Part shown: in pieces, positions 42,441 to 51,016 of the stretch
How positions within the stretch are numbered: position 1 is the stretch's first letter
How the letters are laid out: each line of letters begins with the position of its first letter
NCBI GenBank assembly: GCA_965215315.1
Contig: CBDCDB010000005.1
Location: 1-64,000 of the forward strand
DNA from: Truepera sp965215315
GTDB taxonomy: Bacteria; Deinococcota; Deinococci; Deinococcales; Trueperaceae
Length of the DNA: 64,000 nucleotides
Direction: 5' to 3'
Notes under the pieces: model-generated
Told to the model about the DNA's origin: nothing
The model's input: the letters and a program-made list of their open reading frames with translations, nothing else
Database searches by the model: none
Position numbers and translations under genes: made by a program

Positions 42441-43052
42441 TTACGCGTCTCTTTCCTCGCTTCCTGCCCGGATAACAGTTCCTTCGGCACGAAGGGTTGC
42501 AGTAGCTTGCATAGCTACAGGCCCACCTTCGACGGTGATTGCCAATCTGCTTTTCAAGCCGTTTATCTCTTCCAGAACGCTTTCCATGTTTCGCGCTCTT
42601 TCTTTTATCTGCTTTTCGCGTTTCTTTCGGTTTTCGTCGAAGTTGGATTCTCCGATGATGCCAGGAGAACTTATTGAGATGCTCCGGTAGTGCTCTAAGA
42701 GCGTGGTCGCGGCGTTCAAGCGAGCCGTTAGTTGAGCAACTTCTACTTGAGTTATAAGCGCCTTTTCAGAGGCTTCCTGAGCGTCCGCTGTTCGACTCAA
42801 TTCCTCTCGCGTATCCTTTAACTCTTTACGCTGGAGAGAAAGTTCTTCGCGTTGCATCAGCGCCGTGTAGATAAGTCCTGCAAAGGCCAGGCCAGCAAAA
42901 AGCGTCCCCGCAATCTCCCCGAAGGCGGTAGCGAACTTCTCGAGGTCTTTAGGGTCTGGTAGCTTTACCCAAACGAACCGGGCAACTGCAAAGGGCATTA
43001 CGACAACGAAAAAGAGCGCCAAGAGACTAGCAAGCCAGTTTCTCCTACGCAT
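42441..43052 (-). CDS. Membrane protein with two helices and coiled coil (defence-associated type)
   Basis: 203 residues, ATG at 43052 overlapping the upstream gene by 8 nt. Two N-terminal membrane helices (WLASLLALFFVVVMPFAVAR and IAGTLFAGLAFAGLIYTALM) lead directly into a coiled coil (QREELSLQRKELKDTREELS). This motif of a two-helix hairpin followed by REELxLQRxEL is common in membrane proteins of phage-defence loci (for example putative phage abortive-infection proteins, PF16872-like). The remainder is helical and charged. Defence function is an inference. Confidence 0.6.
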   Translation of the reverse strand: MRRRNWLASLLALFFVVVMPFAVARFVWVKLPDPKDLEKFATAFGEIAGTLFAGLAFAGLIYTALMQREELSLQRKELKDTREELSRTADAQEASEKALITQVEVAQLTARLNAATTLLEHYRSISISSPGIIGESNFDENRKKREKQIKERARNMESVLEEINGLKSRLAITVEGGPVAMQATATLRAEGTVIRAGSEERDA

Positions 43053-43803
43053 CTTCCGGGTCTCTTCCTAAAAGGTACTCCAACCGCCGCGCAGCTCGCA
43101 CCAGGACGCCGCCCCGGTCTACGGCGTTGAAAGGTGTTTGGCCTTCGCTTAGTCGTCTCGAAAAGCCTTTCAGGGAGCCTTCTACCTTAGAGCGCACCGT
43201 GACTTCTGGGGGAATCAATTCATCTAAGCTATCTGCGAGTGCTCGAACCTCTGCGGCAAACCTTCTTTGTCGTTCGGTTAGCAGTGCCATAGAGTCGTAG
43301 AAATCCTTAGCAAGCGTTGTAGCTTCGTTGCTTTCGTCAGCAAGTTGAGCTTCTTCGAAGGAATTAACCGTCATTATGATGTTGTAGAAGTCTTCATAAA
43401 ACAAATCGAACCGTTCCCCTATATCCTCGAGTCTCGTCTCCTTCTCACCTAACCTTCTCAAAAGTTTTCTGGCATCGTAGCCAAACCAGCTTCTTACTCT
43501 GCTTTGGCTACGAGGAAAATCATTCAAAACTGATCCCAAGCTGCGAATATAAGTGGTTCCTAAGCGTTCTATAGTGCGTTCATCACGCGCTTCTGCCACT
43601 CTAAACATTTTCCAAATCGCTCGAATTTCATCATCTTGCTCGTAAAGAAAAGCGTGCAAGTTTTCTTGAATCTCCCTAACGTTTCTCTCTGCGCTGCCTA
43701 TCTTTCGATTTGTGTTGTTCTGAGACTTAGTTGATTCGTTCTGCAGAAACGAACCGAACCACGCGGACGCAAAAGCAACGATGAGCGTAAAAATCAAGTC
43801 CAC
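43045..43803 (-). CDS. Single-pass membrane protein of unknown function
   Basis: 252 residues, start codon at 43803 with the HTH gene ending just upstream. One N-terminal helix (MDLIFTLIVAFASAWFGSFL), then a long helical cytoplasmic domain, including EIQENLHAFLYEQDDEIRAI and RFDLFYEDFYNIIMTVNSF. No family recognised. The overlap with the downstream membrane/coiled-coil gene suggests that the two are made together and may form a membrane complex. Confidence 0.6.
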   Translation of the reverse strand: MDLIFTLIVAFASAWFGSFLQNESTKSQNNTNRKIGSAERNVREIQENLHAFLYEQDDEIRAIWKMFRVAEARDERTIERLGTTYIRSLGSVLNDFPRSQSRVRSWFGYDARKLLRRLGEKETRLEDIGERFDLFYEDFYNIIMTVNSFEEAQLADESNEATTLAKDFYDSMALLTERQRRFAAEVRALADSLDELIPPEVTVRSKVEGSLKGFSRRLSEGQTPFNAVDRGGVLVRAARRLEYLLGRDPEDA

Positions 43804-43804
43804 A

Positions 43805-44326
43805 TCAAGACCCTTTCAACCGTCGCTCGAGCCATAACGCGAAACGGAAGAACAGCCCGTGTTCGCTGTTTGCTTCCGTCGTTGCCGCCTTCCGTGTCGT
43901 TTCGGGTAGCGTCTTCGCCCTTTGCAGTTTACTCTTAAGAGCTTCGATTTCGTTCCCAAGAGCTTCAACATGCTGCTTGAGCCGCACGACGCCTTTGAGC
44001 TGCACAGCTATGACGTTGAGCGCCGTAGCCCCGTCCCGGAGCGCCGGAGCAGCGTCAACGCTCACCCGAGCGCCCAAGTCGTGCGCCTCGAGCGCCGCTT
44101 GTACGGACTTCGCTCTTCCGGCTGCCAGTAGCGCCCGAGCTTGTTCCAAACGCTCTACGGCTTCGATAGGCCACGGCCGCCCCGCGCTGCTTTCGGGGAG
44201 CGCCCCGCGAACCCGCTCGTAAGCCGCTGCCATTCTCCGCAACGCCGCACCCGATACGCCATGCCGCTGCGCTGCCACTCCGGGCCTAAGGAGCGTGGCG
44301 TCCTGCGTTTCTTCGCTCACCCGCAT
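43805..44326 (-). CDS. MerR/KfrA-like HTH protein with coiled coil
   Basis: 173 residues, start at 44326. The N-terminus carries an HTH (LRPGVAAQRHGVSGAALRRM) and a WPIEAVERLEQARALLAAGR segment as in MerR-like proteins; the C-terminal half has an LGNEIEALKSKLQRAK coiled coil, a plan resembling KfrA-like plasmid regulators. It ends in ANSEHGLFFRFALWLERRLK, a tail repeated downstream at 42321-42440. As first gene of the minus-strand set it may regulate it. Confidence 0.6.
   Translation of the reverse strand: MRVSEETQDATLLRPGVAAQRHGVSGAALRRMAAAYERVRGALPESSAGRPWPIEAVERLEQARALLAAGRAKSVQAALEAHDLGARVSVDAAPALRDGATALNVIAVQLKGVVRLKQHVEALGNEIEALKSKLQRAKTLPETTRKAATTEANSEHGLFFRFALWLERRLKGS
43831..43900. 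repeat. 70-bp repeat, copy 2 (inside the 3' end of the HTH gene)
   Basis: Same 70-bp unit as 42347-42416, here in frame as the last part of the HTH protein gene. Confidence 0.75.
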
Positions 44327-44778
44327 AGCCTACCGAGCGTACACGGTGAGCGCAACACGCTCGAGCTGCGGATCGTGCCGCACATTGGTGGACGCGAGGC
44401 GGTCGCCTCGCTAACCCGGCTGCGCCTTGTATGACTACTTTTGACTACGCCTCTCGGAGCCGTTCTCTCGCATATGAAATCAGGTAGTAGAGTGCTTAAG
44501 TAGGTCCTCTATCCAAACATAGTTAAGGGAGACCTTCGGTTCGAGTATTTTAATTACCTTCACGCTGATAGCCAAAAGACTCTCAATCAGCTTCGGGCCA
44601 GCCAAAGTTTTATGTGGTAGTTGAGCATCTATAGGTTACAGAACCTTAGCGTACAAGTTCCCGGATTTATACGGCTAAGCCCGTCAGCGTTATGCGGTCA
44701 TTGAGCGCGACGACGGCGACACAGCTAGGAATTAAGAGGTTGCACCGCGGACTCATGAGGGTTGAGCGGCGGCGGGGA
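44327..44778. other. Non-coding stretch between HTH gene and broken cyclase
   Basis: 452 bp without a gene I can support. CGTTATGCGGTCATTGAGCG at about 44688-44707 resembles the left arm of the repeat at 60679-60745. An ATG-started frame at about 44440 closes after some 18 codons. Confidence 0.5.
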
Positions 44779-45660
44779 CTAGCTCCGCTCGAGCTTTGCG
44801 CTGCGTACGCTGTTTTTACCCTGAGCTTTTGCGGTGTACATAGCACCGTCGGCTAGTCAGAGAAGGTCGTCGAGTGTGCGCCCGCTCTGCGGGAACAAGC
44901 TGATTCCGATACTTGCCCCCATAGCTACTGACTCGCCCTCTAGAAGACAGGGGTCAGAAAGGGCAACAAGCACATTTTTAGCAACTTTTTCAGCCTCCTC
45001 AGCGTGGTTTAGCTTGGTGAGTAAAACCGCAAATTCGTCGCCTCCTAAACGGGCCTGGACGTCGCTACTACAGGTTACCGTTCGTAGGCGCTCCCCTACA
45101 GCCACGAGCAGGGCGTCGCCCGCAGCGTGTCCCAAACGGTCGTTGACCCTCTTAAAGCTGTCGAGGTCAATGTATAAAAGACCGAGCAAATTGTCTTCTA
45201 AGTTTGCTGCCTCGAGCCAGACATTGACCTCGCGCCCAAACGAACTGCGGTTTCTCAAACCTGTCAGCGCGTCGTGATCGGCGTGGTAGCTGATCAGTTC
45301 GTTTTTTTGTCTGAGAGTTTGGTGCAGGTCTCGCAGATGACCTACGAGCAGACCCACGCCTAAAACGACTAAATTGGGGAAAAAGACGATCCAAAGCTGG
45401 TTTTCAAAAAGTCCTGTGGGGGCGTATAAACCGAAGTTAAGGAGGCCACCTGCAAAAGCGAGTAGGCCGCCAACTCTCATACCCCACAGCCAACCCCCGA
45501 AGATCACGGGGATCATCACCAAGCTGCCGGTCGGTGACTTTAAGAGAGGCGCGAGTAGCGTAAATGCCAACGCGTAGACGACCCAGAGAAGCAAGGTGGA
45601 GAGCATCTTGTACTGCAGCCGGTGGAGCGCCTGACCTGGGTGGGCTAAGGTTCGTTGCAT
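44779..45660 (-). pseudogene. Diguanylate cyclase (GGDEF) interrupted by an in-frame TGA near its end
   Basis: The frame from ATG 45660 encodes several membrane helices (LLLWVVYALAFTLLAPLL and following), a short linker and a GGDEF domain: DALTGLRNRSSFGREV, LLYIDLDSFKRVNDRLGHAA, and active-site RLGGDEFAVLL. It stops at TGA 44857-44859 after GRTLDDLL. Beyond the TGA the same frame continues LADGAMYTAKAQGKNSVRSA to a TAG at 44779-44781, which is the normal GGDEF ending. A CGA-to-TGA change would explain this. The truncated 267-residue protein lacks the last helix, so reduced or no activity is likely unless the stop is read through. Confidence 0.85.
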
Positions 45661-46138
45661 AGGCCAAACTGTATTAAGAAGCGTCTTACAAAATTCTTAT
45701 ATCTGGTCACAGCCCCGTCAGTACAAGTTCTGCCGACGGACACGCATGTTCTGAGGTGGTATTTGTGTCAACCACTGTTGGAAATGTGATACCCGTGCCA
45801 TCTGCCGGAATCCTGCTTGGGGCGCGGCTAAGCGCTAGCCGTTACGTGGTTGACGAGCGTGTTCAGGGCAGCCACCTGTGCTGTAACTGGGCCGAACAGG
45901 CGGGTGACTTCGCCTTCCCAGAAACTTCAGCGCAGGGTTCGCGCCAAACTCAGCGGCGTTTGTAACCCGTTATCTTTACTAATGGTCTCAAGTGCTGTCT
46001 GCGAAAACGAACAAAACAATAGCGTCTCAGGATGTGCGGTTCACAAAGCTTGAAAACTTCAAACTGAGGTTGGTTAAGCTTATCTTAAGCTTTCGCTTGT
46101 AGGGTTACGTTGCAAGCTAGTAGCTCAGGAGGTCAAGA
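45661..46138. other. Intergenic region with a repeat copy
   Basis: 478 bp. Small open frames here show no protein-like features. A copy of the long repeat lies at 45841-45903. The 46,060-46,135 part probably holds the promoter and the AGGAGG ribosome site of the next gene. Confidence 0.55.
45841..45903. repeat. Long intergenic repeat, copy A (partner at 60679-60745)
   Basis: GTTACGTGGTTGACGAGCGT, then GTTCAGGGCAGCCACCTGTG and TGGGCCGAACAGGCG align base by base with ATTATGCGGTTGGTCGAGCG, GTTTAGGGCAACCACTTGTG and TGGGCCGGTTAAACG at 60679-60745. Confidence 0.7.
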
Positions 46139-47296
46139 ATGCGTTGGATAGGTTTTGTTTTACTTGTTTGTCTGGCTGCTTGTGAACGGGTTCCTTACAA
46201 CCCTAACTATGAACCTGACGCTCAGCGTATAGACAGTCCCAACACCACGAATATCGACAGTATTAACGCGCTTACTCTGTCGGCTACGGGTGTCTACGCG
46301 GTGGGTCATACCTTTGGGCGTGGCCCTAACGGGTCTAAGCCTTCTGCGGGCGACGCTTTGGTCGTCAAGTACGACGCCAGCGGTACGCTGGTGTGGGGAG
46401 AGCAGTTTGGCACCGACTTGCCCGACTTTGCCAATGCGGTAGCGACAGACGAAGCTGACGACGTGTACGTCGTGGGCGCGAAGTTCACCGGTGGGGCAAG
46501 AACCGATCCTTTTATCCGCAAGTATGACGCAGATGGTCACGTTTTATGGACAGAGCAGTATGGGCCAAGTGAGGGTGGTGAAGCGAGTGGCGTTGCCACA
46601 ACGCAAGATGCGGTCTATGTCGTTGGCCGTATAGATACCGACCCAGAACAAAACAACCGGGAACTTCCGTTCGTTCGTCGTTATTCCCCTGAGGGCACCG
46701 TGGTTTGGACCAGGGTACTCGAGGGGGAATTCTCGACCGAAACACCTTCTGTTGCCGTCGATGAGGGGGGCAACATCGTGATTGCAGGTAATCTAGATGC
46801 TAAAGCTTTCGTTCGGCAGTTCAGCCCCGACGGTCGTGAGCTTTGGGCTGCCGATCCCGGTAACGCTACCGTCGCCCAGATAGCCGTCAGCGGTGACGCC
46901 GTCTACGTCCTGACTTACAGCTATAACGAACAGCCTTCGCACGTTGTCAAGTACGACACCGGTGGCACCGAACTATGGGCTGAACCTTTGACTCGCGAGC
47001 AGAACTATATAGAGACCATCGTTGCCGACAGTAGTGGCGTCATCGTTGGCGGGGAAACGTACGGTGGTGAGAACCTAATCGTCAAGCGCTCACCTGAAGG
47101 TCGGGAACTCTGGACCAAAGTCATTTACAAGTCTGAAGGCAACCAAATAAACGCGCTTGCCTTTGGTGCTGAAGGAACACTCTATCTAGGCGGAGAAACG
47201 GGTCTCGAATTTGCAGAACGCACCGATGGAGACTCGGACGCCTATGTGCAGCTAATTGATGAAGCGTCTGGCGAAACGGTGTGGACCAGCGAGTAA
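46139..47296 (+). CDS. Beta-propeller lipoprotein (SBBP-type repeats)
   Basis: 385 residues, ATG at 46139 with AGGAGGTC upstream. Lipoprotein signal IGFVLLVCLAAC. The mature protein has repeated blades of the pattern GDALVVKYDASGTLVWGEQF, DPFIRKYDADGHVLWTEQYG, FVRRYSPEGTVVWTRVL, FVRQFSPDGRELWAADPG, each preceded by a VYVVG strand. At least six blades are visible, so a closed six- or seven-bladed propeller is likely. Surface-attached; ligand unknown. Confidence 0.8.
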   Translation: MRWIGFVLLVCLAACERVPYNPNYEPDAQRIDSPNTTNIDSINALTLSATGVYAVGHTFGRGPNGSKPSAGDALVVKYDASGTLVWGEQFGTDLPDFANAVATDEADDVYVVGAKFTGGARTDPFIRKYDADGHVLWTEQYGPSEGGEASGVATTQDAVYVVGRIDTDPEQNNRELPFVRRYSPEGTVVWTRVLEGEFSTETPSVAVDEGGNIVIAGNLDAKAFVRQFSPDGRELWAADPGNATVAQIAVSGDAVYVLTYSYNEQPSHVVKYDTGGTELWAEPLTREQNYIETIVADSSGVIVGGETYGGENLIVKRSPEGRELWTKVIYKSEGNQINALAFGAEGTLYLGGETGLEFAERTDGDSDAYVQLIDEASGETVWTSE

Positions 47297-47459
47297 GGGT
47301 AGGCTCCTTTCGTCTTTGGCTTGATGTACCCATTTGAGGAGAACGTGTAAGTCGTTAGCGTGAAAGCTCGCAGAAGCGCAAATGTTCTATGTGGATACAG
47401 TAGCGGTGTTGCGGTTTGCTCGAGAAAGCCGCAACAAGGCGCTGAGAAGGGACACCTAG

Positions 47460-47921
47460 ATGGACGATACGCTTGAAACACTGTTGCAGTCTGGACAGCA
47501 GATTCTAGCGGCGCAACCGTTTAGCACACTGCTCGGGGCACGGCTAGTCAGGTTCTCTCAGGGCGAGGCTAGCGTCGAGGTGCCGATTCGAGACGGCCTA
47601 TTGCAGCAGAACGGCTACGTTCACGGCGGCGTGCTGAGCTACGCTGCCGACAACGCCCTAACATTTGCGGGCGGTTCGGTTTTGGGAGCAGCCGTGCTGA
47701 CCTCGGAGTACAAAATCAACTATCTAAAACCAGCGGTGGGAGAAAGGCTCGTCGCCAGGGCGTCCGTCGTCTACGCAGGCAAGCGACAAGCCGTGTGCCG
47801 GTGCGACGTCCTTGCCGTGAATGCAGACCGAGAAGAGACACTTTGTGCCGTCGCGCAGGGTACGATTGTCGCTGCGACGACTCCGCACGCCCCGCCAGCT
47901 CAAGGTGTCGAAGGGGAGTGA
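47460..47921 (+). CDS. PaaI-like hotdog thioesterase
   Basis: 153 residues, ATG at 47460. The hotdog motif is clear: QNGYVHGGVLSYAADNALTF with the HGG turn and the acidic residue on the central helix, then SEYKINYLKPAVGERLVARA and RQAVCRCDVLAV. This is the PaaI/YbgC-type acyl-CoA thioesterase fold, probably a homotetramer hydrolysing aromatic or medium-chain acyl-CoA. The neighbours give no pathway. The 163-bp upstream region has no obvious strong promoter. Confidence 0.82.
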   Translation: MDDTLETLLQSGQQILAAQPFSTLLGARLVRFSQGEASVEVPIRDGLLQQNGYVHGGVLSYAADNALTFAGGSVLGAAVLTSEYKINYLKPAVGERLVARASVVYAGKRQAVCRCDVLAVNADREETLCAVAQGTIVAATTPHAPPAQGVEGE

Positions 47922-48029
47922 ACCAGCTAGCCCTAGCGCCTGTGACCTGAACGCGTTTACGCTCGGACAACGGCGCACGAGAACGAGGCTGTCTGCAACA
48001 AGAGGCGCTACCCGTAAATCGCTAACTTC

Positions 48030-48452
48030 CTACCGGTCAGGATCATCTAAATCTGTCTGAATCAGCGTGCTGCTGAGGTGAATATCTGTAGTTTCAAGTC
48101 GGCCAGGGCCAAGGTTTACGAACTTATGGGGCAGGTTCGCCGGTCCGAGCAATACTTCCCCCGTTTCAGCTTCGATCTTTTCCTCTCCAATCGTAAATAA
48201 CGCGTGACCCGAGCGAACGATAAACACTTCGTCGTAAGGGTGTATATGCCACTTCGGCCCGGTGCCTGGCTTGTTATTCGTGTAGAAAAGAACCGTAACA
48301 TTCGTACCCAAGTCTCTACCTTCAAACTGCCCATACCAGTGCTCGTCATCCAAAGCCCAAGCAGACCGCTTCAGATGCAATGACCTTTTGCTCTGATCAA
48401 CGGGCGTCTCTGTTTCTGTTTCAAAGTGAGAATTCTTCGTTTGATCTGTCAT
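48030..48452 (-). CDS. Cupin-domain protein
   Basis: 140 residues, ATG at 48452. A single cupin with metal-binding pattern HIHPYDEVFIVRSGHALFTI in motif 1 (HxH...E) and GPANLPHKFVNLG in motif 2 (His). Small stand-alone cupins include isomerases, dioxygenases and sugar- or metal-binding proteins; the substrate cannot be read. It follows the ArsR/DUF5937 gene on the same strand, 25 bp away, so the two may be co-transcribed. Confidence 0.8.
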   Translation of the reverse strand: MTDQTKNSHFETETETPVDQSKRSLHLKRSAWALDDEHWYGQFEGRDLGTNVTVLFYTNNKPGTGPKWHIHPYDEVFIVRSGHALFTIGEEKIEAETGEVLLGPANLPHKFVNLGPGRLETTDIHLSSTLIQTDLDDPDR

Positions 48453-48477
48453 CTGAGTTCAACCCTTTCTCTCGCAA

Positions 48478-49500
48478 TCAACTGGCTAAAAGCAATTTGT
48501 CTTCGTCTCGTTTGTCATAAGCCGCTAGCAGCCCCCGCCCGATCTGGCTTGCTTCGTAAAACACCTCCCGCCCTCGCCGCTGGGTGATCGCAAGTCCGGT
48601 TTGCAAAAGCCACGCTAGCTGCTGCGAGACGGCCCCTGGCGTAACCGCAAAGCGCCGCGCCAGCTCGGTCGTCGTGGCAGGCACCATTAGGCACATAAGC
48701 AGCCGGGCGCGCGCCTCACCGAGCAGCAGCGAGAGTGCCTCGCCAGGGTCGGGTAGGGTGGGCTGCCACAGCCCCGCGACCCCCCGCACCTGGTACTGCA
48801 ACGCTTCTTGCCACGGTAACGTCATCAGCACCGAGATAAAGACCGAAGGGATGAGGAGCAGCCCGTGCCCCGCCAACGAAGCTGTCGTGTCGCTTTTATA
48901 TCGGTCCAGCGTGAGCGTCTTACCCTTAAAGCTTGCACCTTTCGCCCCCGACCCCAAGCTGTTAAGCAGAGCTTGCGGGCCGTGTAACGCTAGAATACGT
49001 GCGCGGTAGAGCACATCAGCTTCAAGGAGCGTTTTGATACGCGGCCAGTGCGGGGCTAAGGTACGGTTCCAGTAGTGCCAAAGAAACTCGGCAAGGCTGT
49101 GCATGGCAGCTTCGGGATCGGCAAGCAAGGGCCGGAACTGTGCTTGTGGCAAGCCCACGTAATTGCGGCGGATGTCCTCGCGCACCACCTCGGGCGGGGT
49201 CGCCCGAAGTCGCCCCAGTTCATGTTCGATGGTGTTACCTACTGAACTTGGAAACGGCGTAAGGAAGTCGGCGTGATAGGGGAACTTTCCGTGTGCTTTA
49301 GGCACCGGTTGCAGCAGGAGGTTGATGAGGCTCGGGTCGAGTTCGGCCGAGGCCGTGCGCGCCTCTATCAGCCAGGGTTGGTGGAACGTCTGGAATTCAG
49401 GCCTTAGCAGTACGGAGTAACTTGCCACCGCTTCCCACAGCGGGCTGAAGGCGAAGCGGGTGTTGGCAAGGTCGCTGGTGCCAAAGGTAATCGAGATCAT
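48478..49500 (-). CDS. ArsR-like HTH regulator with DUF5937-type N-terminal domain (copy 1)
   Basis: 340 residues, ATG at 49500 directly after the TAG of the upstream gene. The N-terminal 230 residues (FAFSPLWEAVASYSVLLRPE and on) match the DUF5937 type, and the C-terminus is an ArsR winged helix: RLLMCLMVPATTTELARRFA, VTPGAVSQQLAWLLQTGL, REVFYEASQIGRGLL. A second, related regulator is at 55292-56227. Such proteins usually repress an adjacent transporter or enzyme. No metal-binding Cys pair is evident. Confidence 0.8.
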   Translation of the reverse strand: MISITFGTSDLANTRFAFSPLWEAVASYSVLLRPEFQTFHQPWLIEARTASAELDPSLINLLLQPVPKAHGKFPYHADFLTPFPSSVGNTIEHELGRLRATPPEVVREDIRRNYVGLPQAQFRPLLADPEAAMHSLAEFLWHYWNRTLAPHWPRIKTLLEADVLYRARILALHGPQALLNSLGSGAKGASFKGKTLTLDRYKSDTTASLAGHGLLLIPSVFISVLMTLPWQEALQYQVRGVAGLWQPTLPDPGEALSLLLGEARARLLMCLMVPATTTELARRFAVTPGAVSQQLAWLLQTGLAITQRRGREVFYEASQIGRGLLAAYDKRDEDKLLLAS

Positions 49501-49743
49501 CTAAGTCGGTCGTTTGCAGGGGTGCCCCGGTGCGCCGCCCGCTCCTCTACGTGTCTGCGCTACCTCTTGGTGCGCGGGGCTGAGCCACGTCGCTAGGGCG
49601 ACAAGCCTCTGGGCAACGTGGTAGCGCAGGCCGGGGACGTGTCTCTGCGCCTCTCGCACCTGCCGCTCGGTGGCGGCGGTGCGCTGGAGATCGGCTTGCT
49701 TGATCTGGTTGAGTTTCTCGAGCATAGGGATTGAATCCACCAT
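49501..49743 (-). CDS. Small hypothetical protein upstream of the ArsR-like gene
   Basis: Ends with TAG immediately before the ATG of the regulator, so the two are coupled. I use the ATG at 49743 (MVDSIPMLEKLNQIKQADLQ), giving 80 residues; the frame extends to a TTG at 49776. Helical and basic, with RQVREAQRHVPGLRYHVAQR; no signal or membrane segment. Unknown function. Confidence 0.45.
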   Translation of the reverse strand: MVDSIPMLEKLNQIKQADLQRTAATERQVREAQRHVPGLRYHVAQRLVALATWLSPAHQEVAQTRRGAGGAPGHPCKRPT

Positions 49744-49902
49744 CTCACCTCGGACTTGATTATCGTGCCTACCCAAGTATGAAGCGAATGATTTAGGCAG
49801 AGCCTAAAGGCTGCATTCAGGCTAAGCGGTGTGGCCCTCTGTCTACCTCAGACTTTAGCAGGAGTGGCGTTGGTAGGATTAAATGGATCCTGAAAGTCTA
49901 GC

Positions 49903-49967
49903 TTACGCCGCCCGCTTTTCCAAGCTTTGCGCTTCAAACTCAGTAGGGCTTTGATACCCGAGGCTGC
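49903..49967 (-). pseudogene. Remnant of an IS3-family transposase C-terminus
   Basis: Reading the minus strand gives SLGYQSPTEFEAQSLEKRAA then TAA, the typical end of an IS3-family OrfB (LGYxSPxEFE). It is cut at the TA dinucleotide where the IS630 element begins; no continuation is found on the far side of that element, so it was already partial or was rearranged. Confidence 0.7.
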
Positions 49968-49988
49968 TAAGTACCTCCCGCCTAAACT

Positions 49989-50510
49989 CTAGACATAGGT
50001 AACGTTGAGGGCTTTAAGGGCGAGCTTAAGGGCAGCGTTGAGTTCGCTGAGGGAATCGTAACAGCGCCGGGGCATCAGGAAGCCCTTGAGCTTGCGCCAA
50101 GTGGTCTCGATGGGATTGAGTTGGGGACAGTAGGGGGGCAAGTAGCGTAGGTAGAGGCCTTGGGCTTCCCAGATGGTGCGTTGTTTTTGCAGGAAATGGC
50201 CCTTATGGAAGGGTGCATTGTCGAGCACGACGACCGTCAGCCGGGCCGGGTCACAGCTCTGGGCGAGCGTGCCTAAGTAGCTGATGACCTGCGCCTGCGT
50301 GCATGACCCGGTAAGTTCGCGGACCTCAAGCTGCGCCTTAGCTCCGAATAAGGAGAGCGTGCCGATCAGATTCAAGCGGCCTGCCGAGTTCCAGCGGGTC
50401 GGCACTCTGAACTGTTTGCCTGCACCCTTGGCAAACCAGGTGTAACACAACCCCAACGCGAGCGAGAAGCCGCTCTGATCAAGGTACTTCAGCGTCAGTT
50501 TCCCGTCCAT
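49989..50510 (-). CDS. IS630 transposase, C-terminal DDE part
   Basis: The RNase-H-like catalytic domain: YLDQSGFSLALGLCYTWFAK (first Asp), VVVLDNAPFHKG (second Asp) and YCPQLNPIETTWRKLKGFLM (Glu), the DDE triad of IS630/Tc1 enzymes. The 173-residue frame begins at an ATG within the overlap with the HTH frame, but is likely expressed as a frameshift fusion. All catalytic residues are present. Confidence 0.88.
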   Translation of the reverse strand: MDGKLTLKYLDQSGFSLALGLCYTWFAKGAGKQFRVPTRWNSAGRLNLIGTLSLFGAKAQLEVRELTGSCTQAQVISYLGTLAQSCDPARLTVVVLDNAPFHKGHFLQKQRTIWEAQGLYLRYLPPYCPQLNPIETTWRKLKGFLMPRRCYDSLSELNAALKLALKALNVTYV

Positions 50511-51016
50511 TGCCCCCTTTTTAACGTCTCCAGTGACGCTCGGTGCTCGGCTACGACCTCCGGGTCGGCTTGTTTGCCCGGGGCGTAGCGGGTCCGTTTC
50601 CAGCTATAGCCCAGTTCCAGAAGCGTCACCCGGATCGTCTCGCGTCCGAGCTTGACGCCAAACTGTTCACGAACGGCTTCGCCCAATAAGGTGCTGTTCC
50701 ACACCTGATCTTCGCCGAGCTTGCTTTGTAAAAACACGGTGATCTCAGGGGTCACGCGCGGCTTGTTCCCCGGTGCTTTACCGTCACCTAGCCCGGCTAC
50801 ACCCATCTGCTCGAACCGGTCGAGGTCGTTATGGAGGCTTTGCGGATTGCGCCCGAAGTGTGCCACCAACTGCGGCACTCCCCAGCCCGCATGATTGAGC
50901 CGGATGATGCTCGCCCGCAAGCGCACCTTGGCGTTGACGACCGGACTCAGTTCAAGCTCTCGCAGCGCCTCATCCTGCGCGGGGGTGAGTTTGAGAAATC
51001 GCAATGGTTTGGCCAT
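50495..51016 (-). CDS. IS630 transposase, N-terminal part (HTH)
   Basis: 173 residues. Paired helix-turn-helix domains (LRASIIRLNHAGWGVPQLVA and EITVFLQSKLGEDQVWNSTL) bind the IS ends. It ends in TGA after a TTAAAAAGGGGG run; the catalytic part is in the -1 frame downstream, overlapping by 16 nt, so the full transposase is probably made by frameshifting on the A5G5 run. Confidence 0.85.
   Translation of the reverse strand: MAKPLRFLKLTPAQDEALRELELSPVVNAKVRLRASIIRLNHAGWGVPQLVAHFGRNPQSLHNDLDRFEQMGVAGLGDGKAPGNKPRVTPEITVFLQSKLGEDQVWNSTLLGEAVREQFGVKLGRETIRVTLLELGYSWKRTRYAPGKQADPEVVAEHRASLETLKRGQWTGN

Noticed and set aside
41190..44326. True integron with IntI
   Set aside because: The integrase remnant is of general phage type and lacks its N-terminal half; the IntI-specific patch is not visible and the 3' repeats do not clearly carry paired core sites.
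45756..46053. Two short plus-strand frames between the cyclase and the propeller lipoprotein
   Set aside because: They overlap each other and the repeat copy at 45841-45903; no ribosome sites or protein features.
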